Origin: Diogma glabrata
Taxonomy: Eukaryota > Arthropoda > Insecta > Diptera > Cylindrotomidae
Length of the DNA stretch: 64,000 nucleotides
Reading direction: 5' to 3'
Assembly: GCA_963693315.1 (NCBI GenBank)
Contig: OY856187.1
Span: 390,284,248 to 390,348,247 of the forward strand
Positions within the stretch are counted from its first letter, which is position 1. Each line of letters opens with the position of its first letter. Shown here in pieces: positions 38,381 to 46,795 of this stretch. Both the position numbers and the translations under genes were made by a program. The notes under the pieces are model-generated. The model made no database searches. It was not told the origin of the DNA and saw nothing but the letters and a program-made list of their open reading frames with translations.

Positions 38381-40127
38381 CAGTGTTGCCAGATCGCGGG
38401 ATTTTTTCCCGTTTGCGGGATATTTCATATAAAACGGGAAAGCGGGAAAAAACTTGGAAAGTGCGGGATTTTTCACATTTAATAACAGAATCGTTTTAAA
38501 TTAAAACTTATTTTGAAATGGATGCACCAACCAATTTTGTACCAGATTTCAGAAAGATGTCGATCACCCGATAATTTTACTAAAATGCATATGCCATCTA
38601 TGCTTTAGTATTGTCAAATCCGCGATGGAATTTAAGCCTTCTGCTGTTTAAATATTTCTTAGGGAGATAGGTACGTTTTGAAAACCCCAACGGACCACCA
38701 TGTTATCTGAATTTCAGGAATATTTTCATGCTGCGAAACGAGAAATGAAATCACCTGGAACTAAAAGTTCGCTCTCTATGCATCCATCTTTTTTAAAAAT
38801 ATTAAAAAAATTGGGAGGTTTGGCATCACTATTTTATTTCTGGTCAGTTGTTTACGTATCGAAAAAGAGCTATTACAATTTTAAAATTTTTTGAAAATCA
38901 CGAAATCAAGACATATTTACTTCTTTTAAAATATGTCCTTCTCAATTTTAATAGATTTAATGCTCCATTTTATAGCAGTTCTTTCTTATTCCACAAGTTG
39001 TACGGAGAATCGAAACAATAGTAATATATTGTGTAAGTGTTTAATGCAATATTTTATTTTTCAAGGAAAACAAGCGAGCATTATAAATTTTCGAGAGAAT
39101 AAAATTCATTAAAAACGAACCCAATACAACGTTTTATCTTTCCGATAGAATAACATTTATTAATTTAAATTGAATTATTTTAAAGTTTGTTGATAAAACA
39201 AGTAAAACGAATAAGGAAAAACATTAAATTTTATTGTATTTTTTTGAATAATTAATTCCAAACAATTAAATAAATTTGAATCAATTTCGATATCTATTTA
39301 ATTATTTGCTATTTTGAAAATGAAAAGTCTATAAAAAGCCTAATGAAAGCCCTACCTGGTGAAAGACATCAAATTTCATACTAATGAGAAACCAAAAAAC
39401 AATCATTTGGAAATTTAATTCAATTTAATCATAGTAGTCTTTGCCTTTTTTAATATTCGAGAGAGGGACATGCGCTTCAGTTTGAATTGACTGTTTTTTA
39501 TATAATCAGTTCAGTACGTCTATTCTGGCATTTCTCTGGGAATTGTGAATTGAGAAAAAAGTGCAATAAATGAAATAACGAAATATTTTCTAATACGAAT
39601 TTGTTATTTCCCGCGACATGGACGTATACTAGTTATGAAAAATCGCTACAATTTATTTCCCTATTTCACGATGTACCGGAATAGGGCTACAGGGCGAAAA
39701 TATTTGCTTTTTGGTTGAAAATGTTTGATTTTTTATAACATGCTATCAAATTTTTATAAAATAAAATAAAATTTATTTCAGCATTCAATACAATCCAATA
39801 AATTGTTTTATTGTGTTCCGCCACATTCGCGGTACAGAATAAAATTAACAGTTGTTTGTTTCATTCTATATATAAAGACTAATAACGTACACAAATATAG
39901 TCGTAAAAAACAGAGATAAACCTATATTTATAGTTGTCGGAAGGATAAATATTGTTATAATTGTGGTGGTTTTTGAAGTTTTTTCAATAACTAATTGAAT
40001 TTAAATGTATATTTTTATTGAAAACTTGATGGGAATTTCTGAGGGATTTTTCCTTAAAAAAACGGGAAAAATCGGGAATTTTCGATACGTCAACGGGAAA
40101 TTCATTTTTGAAAATCTGGCATCACTG
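38381..40127. mobile_element. Non-autonomous hAT element with intact 8-bp TSD
   Basis: Termini CAGTGTTGCCAGAT and ATCTGGCATCACTG are inverted repeats (14 bp, one mismatch). The perfect 8-bp target duplication GTTGTGAC flanks it at 38373-38380 and 40128-40135. Subterminal CGGGA/TCCCG motifs are dense at both ends (GCGGGATTTTTTCCCG on the left; AACGGGAAAAATCGGGAA on the right), typical of hAT subterminal transposase sites. The 1,747-bp interior has only short frames, one at 38,700-38,894 with residues like EFQEYFHAAKREMKSPGTK that I cannot assign. No BED or dimerisation domain is recognised, so it is probably non-autonomous. Confidence 0.85.
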
Positions 40128-40135
40128 GTTGTGAC
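40128..40135 (+). repeat. Right target-site duplication GTTGTGAC
   Basis: Immediately follows the terminal CACTG of the hAT element; partner of 38373-38380. Confidence 0.85.
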
Positions 40136-41218
40136 ACATATTGTAATGCCTACTACACATCACATTTTATTAAAAAAAAAAAAAATGTGAAGTTTTTCTT
40201 ATGCGTGAGATTTGTTCGTTCTTTTAAATCAATGCATGAATTTTGTGAAAGACCTGAGAATGTTACTGCTGATGTGTTTTTTAAATTTGTCAGATGATGC
40301 AATGCTGGTTGTGTTTTATATTTTAGTTCTCTTATGTACACTGACGTGAATGCATGTGAATAATTTTGTTCTGTTCTTCTATCAATTCTATCTTCATCTG
40401 ACAAATTTAACAAACACATCAGCAGTAACATTCTCAGGTCTTTCACAAAATTCATGCATTGATTTAAAAGAACGAACAAATCTCACGCATAAGAAAAACT
40501 TCACATACATTGGCATTTCTAAAAATTAAATGAAGAACAGAACAAAATTATTCACATGCATTCACGTCAGTGTACATAAGAAAACTAAAAAATAAAATAC
40601 AACCAGCATTGCATCATCTGACATGCGAAATGCATGTGAAAAATTTTGTTCTGTTCTTCATTTTAGTTTTTAGAAATGCCAATGTATGTGAAGTTTTTCT
40701 TATGCGTGAGATTTGTTCATTCTTTTAAATCAATGTATGAATTTTGTGAAAGACCTGAGAATGTTACTGCTGATGTGTTTGTTAAATTTGTCAGATGATG
40801 CAATGCTGGTTGTATTTTATTTTTTAGTTTTCTTATGTACACTGACGTGAATGCATGTGAATAATTTTGTTCTGTTCTTCATTTTAATTTTTAGAAATGC
40901 CAATGTATGTATGTGAAGTTTTTCTTATGCGTGAGATTTGTTCGTTCTTTTAAATCAATGCATGAATTTTGTGAAAGACCTGAGAATGTTACTGCTGATG
41001 TGTTTGTTAAATTTTTCAGATGATGCAATGCTGGTTGCATTTTATTTTTTAGTTTTCTTATGTACACTGACATGAATGCATGTGAATAATTTTGTTCTGT
41101 TCTTCATTTTAATTTTTAGAAATGCCAATGTATGTGAAGTTTTTCTTATGCGTGAGATTTGTTCGTTCTTTTAAATCAATGCATGAATTTTGTGAAAGAC
41201 CTGAGAATGTTACTGTAG

Positions 41219-41637
41219 ATGTGTTTGTTAAATTTGTCAGATGAAGATAGAATTGATAGAAGAACAGAACAAAATTATTCACATGCATTCACGTCAGTGT
41301 ACATAAGAGAACTAAAATATAAAACACAACCAGCATTGCAGATGTCAGATGTAGATAGAATTGATGGAAATGAAATGATTCATAAATTTGTATGTACTGA
41401 AATCTCTGATCCCATTATTTTTCCTAAATTACATGAATATGTGAAACGTCATATGATGCTTGGACCATGTGGTGCTCTAAATCCTGTTAGTATGAGAGAT
41501 GGTAAATGTAGTAAGAATTTTCCAAAACCTTTTTCTAAAAATACTAAAGAGTCTGTGAATGGTTATCCTTTGTATCGTCGACGTGATAATGGTATGAGTG
41601 TTGATGTACGTGGTGCATCTCTTGATAATAGATACTA
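41219..41637 (+). pseudogene. Helitron Rep/helicase protein fragment
   Basis: The recognisable part begins at about 41,340: DVDRIDGNEMIHKFVC, then EISDP, then HEYVKRHMMLGPCGALNP, then MRDGKCSKNFPKPF, then NGYPLYRRRDNG and VRGASLDNR. This is the conserved Helitron segment (..vkrHMiHGPCG..np...C.kdGkCsK.yPk.f...t....dGYPiYRRRd.G..v.v.g..lDNR..) that follows the Rep domain. It lies downstream of the 220-bp array, whose reverse-strand sequence supplies the first ~40 residues, so the N-terminal half is not authentic. The frame is cut at LDNR by the inverted 3'-end palindrome at 41,635; the downstream VVPYNP-type continuation and the helicase domain are absent. Confidence 0.8.
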
Positions 41638-42071
41638 GGAGGGCCCGGTGTGCTTCGCTACGCTTATAAATAAAGTTTTTGCGTAGACATTTTGTTGACG
41701 TAGAAGCAATGATTTCAAAAAGTGGTAATGAGAAATGCTAGCATATAATTTTTAATTTTTCTTTTTAAATATATGAATGAAAAATAATCAGAACTCTAGC
41801 TGATCAGTTCGGATAAATGAAAAATTAGCGATCAAATAAGTTTTCAAGTCAGCTTATTTGATTTCTAACTTATTTGATCGCTAATTTTTCATATATCCGA
41901 ACTGATCAGCTAGAGTTCTGATTATTTTTCATTCATATATTTAAAAAGAAAAATTAAAAATTATATGCTAGCATTTCTCATTACCACTTTTTGAAATCAT
42001 TGCTTCTACAACAAAATGTCTACGCAAAAACTTTATTTATAAGCGTAGCGAAGCACGCCGGGCCCTCCTAG
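41635..42071. repeat. Palindrome of two Helitron 3' termini, tail-outward
   Basis: 41635-41842 reads CTAGGAGGGCCCGG.. and is the reverse complement of 41867-42071, which ends ..GGGCCCTCCTAG. Arms are 205-208 bp with very few differences (a 3-bp GTC gap and scattered mismatches) around a ~24-bp spacer. Each arm is a complete Helitron 3' region: it matches 53,475-53,701 and, more distantly, 32,220-32,350, including the GCGT-AGCGAAGC-ACGC hairpin and CTAG. The spacer on the left copy matches the sequence that precedes this region at 53,475, so the junction joins two independently extending 3' ends. Confidence 0.9.
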
Positions 42072-42242
42072 TTATAATAAATTTAGAGACTAAATATTAA
42101 TTCTTGTTTTCTTGTTTTTTTGCAATAAAAAAAAGTTATTCAAAAAATGTAGAAATCGATTGGAATAGTAATGGAAAAATTGAGTAAAATGTTTCCGTGT
42201 ATTTATTATAATTATGTATTAATATTCTAGTTTGCTTGCGCT
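42072..42242. other. Upstream region of the secreted-protein gene
   Basis: AT-rich sequence between the Helitron palindrome and a TATA box. No feature recognised. Confidence 0.5.
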
Positions 42243-42251
42243 TATAAAAAG
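42243..42251 (+). promoter_or_regulatory. Putative TATA box
   Basis: TATAAAAAG, 86 bp upstream of the ATG at 42337. It is a good match to the metazoan core consensus and sits at a spacing that would place transcription initiation around 42,270-42,280. Confidence 0.5.
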
Positions 42252-42336
42252 AAACATATTTCACTAACGTGTAATCGCTTAAATTTAGTAAAAGTGTAAT
42301 CATTAAATTTCCTGACTTTTTTAAAAAGTTAACAAA

Positions 42337-42867
42337 ATGAAATCGAAAAGTTTAATTTTTTATTTCTTAATAAAATCAATTTTAATAAGTAATTGTTTTG
42401 CTCAAAGAGATCAACTACTTTTGTAAATTGATTTATGCTTTAAATCTTATTTTATTCTAACGCATGGTTTTATTTCCATCTACAGTTGTAAAAAATTTAA
42501 ACACGATATAGAAAAAGCACAAACAAAGTATGACGCCTATGAAAGATTTTTAAACATTTTAATCCGTAACGAAATTATCATACAACCGGAAGTGCCAACC
42601 GCTAAAACTTTAAACGACGAATCAGGCGCTAAACCAGATGATTATTATGAAAATCCAACTTTTCTGATTAAATTAAGTGAAACTGTAGCAAAAACAATAT
42701 TTAAAAATAAACTTCCAGTAGGAGAAAATATAAATGGATTACTTGCATATGCATCCCAGTGTTTTTATACAAAGTTCTCAAAATTTTGTGTGAAAAGTGA
42801 TGAATTTAAGTGTAATAAGAATATAAGGTATGAAAGCTATTTTCAAAAATTGTATCTTAATAATTAG
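42337..42867 (+). CDS. Small secreted protein, two exons, unknown function
   Basis: Exon 1 (42337-42422) starts at ATG and encodes a signal peptide: MKSKSLIFYFLIKSILISN, then CFA|QRD, with a likely cleavage after residue 22. A 63-bp intron (42423-42485; GTAAAT..CTACAG, with a TTCTAAC branch-like site) joins exon 2 (42486-42867) in frame, giving about 155 residues. The mature part is Lys/Asn/Glu-rich and hydrophilic, with four cysteines (..LLFCKKF.., ..SQCFY.., ..KFCVK.., ..FKCNK..), so up to two disulfides are possible. No transmembrane segment after the signal. A TATA box lies upstream and AATAAA just downstream, so this is the one gene here with a complete structure. I do not recognise the family. 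Small secreted cysteine-containing proteins with a short first exon carrying the signal peptide are common among insect salivary, venom or effector genes; that role is inference. Exon 1 alone reads into a stop within the intron, which supports splicing. Confidence 0.65.
42423..42485 (+). other. Intron of the secreted-protein gene
   Basis: Begins GTAAATTG and ends TTTCCATCTACAG, with TTCTAACG about 26 bp upstream of the acceptor. Its 63-bp length is typical of insects. Splicing restores a continuous frame across Leu-Leu-Phe-Cys. Confidence 0.65.
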
Positions 42868-42885
42868 GTAACCTAATTATTTCTA

Positions 42886-42891
42886 AATAAA
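42886..42891 (+). terminator. Putative poly(A) signal
   Basis: AATAAA, 19 bp after the TAG stop of the secreted-protein gene. Confidence 0.5.
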
Positions 42892-43070
42892 TTCTTATAA
42901 ATGTGTGTTGTGGCAAATCTATAACTTATAATTACAAGTGTGTCAGGGTGTTTCAAGTTCATATGATAAAATGTAGGCTAGCCACGTATGTGTATCACCA
43001 TCGCACACATATTTATATGTACTTTCGAAGAAATTATTTCGTTTTCATTGTTCAAATTCTACTTTAGTTT

Positions 43071-43312
43071 TATAATACCGCATTTACAGCGACATAGTAA
43101 ATTAGTAGATTGTATATTATAATTTGCATCTTGTCATATTTAATATGAGTTTACAACGTAGATTGTAATTGGAATCGTAAGTATTTGAATCGTTTGTAAT
43201 TGTAGTAAGCCTAGATATCAAATTAGTTGCAAGATTTTAAAATAAAAAGTGTTTACAGCACAGATTTAAATAACATCTACTAATTTGCTATGTCGCTGTA
43301 AATGCAGTTTTA
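43071..43312. mobile_element. MITE, ~240 bp, 37-bp terminal inverted repeats
   Basis: GCATTTACAGCGACATAGTA..ATTAGTAGAT at the left (43071-43111) is complementary to ATCTACTAATTTGCTATGTC..GCTGTAAATGCAG at the right (43272-43312). TTTTAT-like sequence flanks both ends. The interior is non-coding and AT-rich. Confidence 0.75.
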
Positions 43313-44769
43313 TTTTATGCTTTCATTTGAAATAAAGGTTCCACAATGGTTTTATCAATTTAAACTAACCGAGTTATATCAATCGTGTTATTAAGTACTG
43401 TACATAACTGTACAGCCTTGTTTTTACAGAATATTTGTTATCTCTTCTCTTGACATGATCACCAGACCGCTCATACTCCGACTAAAGCTTCAGGGTAACT
43501 GGGGGGATTTTTGGTGAGTCAAGGAGATCTTGTGGGAGCGGTTTATAAAAAAACTTGAAGAAAGTGGACGAAATTAAAAAAAAATCAACTTACTCACCAT
43601 GCCATGATACTTCACCTCTCTCCCTCTCTCTTTAAAGTCTTTTTACCACATGGTTAAAAGAATAATTACAGCAATATATAATTTTAATTTCATTTAAATT
43701 CAGTTTTATTATTTATTTTGCTAATGTTTTGATTTTAGTAATAATAATGTAATAATGTAATAATAATAATAATTACCGCAATATATAATTTTAATTTATT
43801 TTATATTCAATTTAATTTTTTTTTTTGGTACTAATATTTTGATTTTAGTAATAATAAAGTAATAATACTTAGCTTAATATTCAAATATAAAAGTATACTA
43901 TTCTTACCTACTTATGGCCACCCGTCACCTACACTATGATATAGGACAGTACAAACATTTAATTTTTTTTCCGTTATATTTTTTTTTCAAAGGCCAACAT
44001 TTAAATATTCATTTTTTTCAGTTTTATTTTTCAATGCACAAACATTTAATTTTTTTATCACCATACAATCTGTAAATAATATTTTTTTCTTCAATTTCAC
44101 TTTTCACGTACAAACATTTAAATAATTTTTTTTTTCAGTTTTATTTTTCAATGTACAAAAATTTTTTTTCTCTTATTTATTATTTTGGTTATAATTTAAA
44201 AATAATAGTTAAAAACTATTCAATCAACATTCAATCAAGATGAATCACTAACTGCTTTTCGTCATATATCAGTTATCTATATTTCATCAGAACCGGATTT
44301 AATTCGTGTTTTAGATCCTTTAGCTAATATTTTGGCAGTTGAAGGCATTTTTACTTTGTTACTTGAACTATGTTTCAAATTACAAAACTAACTCAATTAT
44401 ACAACATAAATTATGACACTTGCATAAGAATTGAAATAATAGATTCACTAAATTGCAAAATCAAAACCAAATTGAAATTCTTTCTCATATTTAATGTTAT
44501 CTAATCTATTCTAATTCACTATCATTATAAAAAAGAGAGTCAAGGATTTTACATAAAACTTAATTTGAATTGGTAGTATTTAACTTAGCAAAAATAATAA
44601 ATTTTTACTTAATTTTAGTTTTTATCAAAATTTACTCACTAACAATTTTACAAATTACTTGCATTACTTGCCAATACCAAAATCAAAAACCAATTGCCAA
44701 AATTTCATTTTAAATCTTTATTTCCTCAAAAATTTCATCAAGTATTTTTTTGATTTCCCGTTTTATAAA
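43313..44769. other. AT-rich stretch with degenerate tandem repeats
   Basis: 43,660-43,865 contains two ~130-bp direct repeats (GCAATATATAATTTTAATTT.. and GTTTTGATTTTAGTAATAAT..). 43,950-44,165 contains about three diverged ~70-bp units (ACAAACATTTAA..TTTTTCAGTTTTATTTTTCA). A frame at about 44,215-44,390 is open for ~58 codons with protein-like residues (AFRHISVIYISSEPDLIRVL, then PLANILAVEG) and a stop at 44,390. It has no start or splice support and I do not recognise it. Confidence 0.45.
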
Positions 44770-44771
44770 AC

Positions 44772-45208
44772 ATTTTTTCTATTTTGCGTCTAAAATAAAG
44801 TCATTTCGATACCCAAATGCGTATCGAAATGGCCTTCATTACGATACGCAAAGTTTTGTCTTTCAAAGTTGGTCACATTGGTCATACAAACGTCAGTGAA
44901 CATTAAAACGAATAATTATGTAAATAAAATTAATAAGAATATCTAAATTAGTGTTAAATATTTTAATTAATTAAAATAATTAGTAATAATAACAAAATGT
45001 CAAATTGACTATTTTTTAATAAAATACACATTTTTTAAAATTTCAAGACAAAAACTGCAAAATAGAAAAAATAGTATAAAAAACTCGTTTCATAAGACGT
45101 TTTATCGCACTTATTCTTTAGAAAACTCCCCGCTACGCGGGTCGTTTTCTAAACAGATTGCGTGCGATAAAATCGTCGATTATGAAACTAGTTTCTTAAT
45201 ATACTATT
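44772..45208. mobile_element. Two adjoining foldback structures
   Basis: ATTTTTTCTATTTTGC (44772-44787) and its exact complement (45057-45072) bound a ~300-bp segment containing a hairpin CATTTCGATAC/GTATCGAAATG (44802-44831). Overlapping its right end is a palindrome, 45,070-45,126 against 45,144-45,208 (AATAGTATAAAAAACTCGTT..TCGCAC), centred on CCGCTACGCGG. Probably one or two MITEs; boundaries are uncertain. Confidence 0.5.
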
Positions 45209-45526
45209 TTACTTCTCTATCGCGTTTTAATATTAAATATTAACAGGTTGTTCCAAAATTAATAACATCAACAAAAATAAAAATAATGTATAATGTAAGA
45301 ACAAAACCACGGTTTGTAACAATCGTCGAATTTATCACATATAATCAAATAGTAACTATATTAATAATAATATTTTCAATATTCCAGTTAAGCGTATTAG
45401 AAGTTGGTGAATGTCCATTCAGTTCGTCACTAAATGAACTAAATCTGGAATCTCGAATCATATTCCAATAACTTTAGTAATGGTCAAGAATACATGAGAA
45501 TATCAAGAATTCATGAGAATTGCATC

Positions 45527-45650
45527 AAATCTCACGTTTCAAAAATTTTGAATGAAAACCATTTGATATCTGATAACCAATATGGTTTTCGAAACAAAAA
45601 TCAACAACCGATCTATTGAACTATGTAATTCATTTAAACATATTTTAAAA
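45527..45650 (+). pseudogene. LINE reverse-transcriptase fragment (QYGFR block)
   Basis: Translation with one frameshift gives KILNENHLISDNQYGFRN followed by STTDLLNYVIHLN-like residues. This corresponds to the conserved '..d.QyGFRkgrST.dLL..v.hl..' block of Jockey/I/R1-type LINE reverse transcriptases, downstream of the block seen at 25,537-25,731. Very short and broken; no other RT motif nearby. Confidence 0.65.
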
Positions 45651-45938
45651 AGGTAATAACATACGTTATCGCATAGATCAAACCAATTTGATCGAAAATG
45701 ACATACAAACTTGATCAACAAGCTTGTGCCGCTTGATTTTCACCCCGTGCTCGAGAGACTGACGTTTTCTCACTGTCCGATACTGACCGAGATTATAAAA
45801 ATCGGCACTTTTATAGATCACCATTTTTCTAAATATATATTAAGTAACCCAGGTATATATTAAGTAATCCTAAGTTCTGCCACTTATTCTATGTTCTTGA
45901 GTTATCTCAATGATTAATGAACTGTTGAAAAACATTAG

Positions 45939-45946
45939 ATGGAGAT
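45939..45946 (+). repeat. Left target-site duplication ATGGAGAT
   Basis: Perfect partner of 49187-49194 flanking the foldback element. Confidence 0.85.
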
Positions 45947-46795
45947 TAGGGTGGCCCTTAAAAACAAAAATTTTTATTTCTTGTACGGCACCCTCCCATT
46001 TCGTGTGAATACCCATAAAAATATTATTTGCAAAATCTGATATCAATCGGTCAATTCTAAGGCGTGCCTCTAGCCACTTAAAGTTGAGAAATTTTGTTCT
46101 GGACCTTAAAAAAAAAATTTTTTATTTTTTGTGCGACACCCTCTCATTTCGTGTCAATATCCATAAAAAAATTATGTGTAAAAATTGAAATCAATCGGTC
46201 AACTCTAAGGGGTGCCCCCGGCCACTTAAAGTTGAGAGGTTTGGTTGTGGCCATTTATGAAAAATTTAAATTTTTTGTACGACGCCCTCCCATTTGGCGT
46301 CAGTACCCATAAAAATATTATGTGTAAAATTTGAAATCAATCGGTCAACTCTAAGGGGTGCCCCCGGCCACTTAAAGTTGAGAGGTTTTGTTGTGGCCAT
46401 TATAAAGAAAAATTTAAATTTTTTGTACGACACCCTCTCATTTCATGTCAATACCCGTAAAAATATTATTTGCAAAATTTGAAATCAATCCGTCAATTCT
46501 AAGACGTGCCTCCGGCCACCTAAAGTTGAGAAATTTTGTTCTGGACCTTAAAAAAAAAATTTTTATTTTTTGTGCGACACCCTTCCATTTCATGTCAATA
46601 CCCGTAAAAATGTTATTAGCAAAATTTGAAATCAATCGGTCAATAATAAGACGTGCCTCCGTCTACTTAAAATTGAGAAATTTTGTTCTGGACCTTAAAA
46701 AAAAATTTATATATTTTGTGCGACACCCTCCCATTTGGTGTCACTATCTATAAAAAAATTATGTGCAAAATTTGAAATCAATCGTTCAACCGGGG
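45947..46795 (-). repeat. Left arm: ~6 tandem 147-bp units
   Basis: Units contain CACTTAAAGTTGAGAGGTTT, GTACGACACCCTCCCATTT and GTCAATACCCATAAAAATAT, with landmarks at about 46,004, 46,156, 46,300, 46,448, 46,594 and 46,740. Two unit subtypes alternate (GGGGTGCCCCCGG against GACGTGCCTCCGG). The inversion point to the right arm lies around 46,795 (CAACCGGGGGCACC). Confidence 0.8.

Larger units (their letters stand above)
37749..40186 (+). repeat. Repeat X, copy 2, split by a hAT element
   Basis: 37,793-38,380 and 40,128-40,186 are the two halves of a copy homologous to 29,815-30,587. The copy ends in A13 and is flanked by a possible 4-bp ATGT duplication. The hAT element at 38,381-40,127 sits inside it, so X was present first. 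Confidence 0.65.
37657..41340. repeat. Disrupted ~220-bp tandem/inverted array inside Helitron 2
   Basis: The unit contains TGTGAAGTTTTTCTTATGCG, GAAAGACCTGAGAATGTTAC, GATGCAATGCTGGTTGTATT and ACTGACGTGAATGCATGTGA. AAATGCCAATG recurs at about 40,677, 40,897 and 41,122 (220-225 bp). A lone partial unit lies at 37,657-37,748. The unit at about 40,376-40,620 is inverted relative to its neighbours, and the last one runs into the helicase-like fragment. The junctions show that repeat X (37,749-40,186) interrupted this array between AATGCCAATGT and ATGTGAAG. Confidence 0.8.
37131..42071 (+). mobile_element. Composite Helitron 2 with nested insertions
   Basis: The 5' end TCTTCTTATATATTAATACG at 37131 follows A and matches the 5' end of the minus-strand Helitron at 54,543 for about 150 bp (shared GCCTAAGGCTTTTTTATTCG and GGATCATAAAT). 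The 3' end CTAG at 42068-42071 precedes T. Inside, in order: a truncated N-terminal coding remnant at about 37,470-37,530 (NKRDYMRNNVDFMNDE), 220-bp array units, repeat X split by a hAT element, more array units, a helicase-like coding fragment, and an inverted pair of 3' ends. Calling it one element is inference; the right terminus could belong to a later insertion. Confidence 0.6.
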
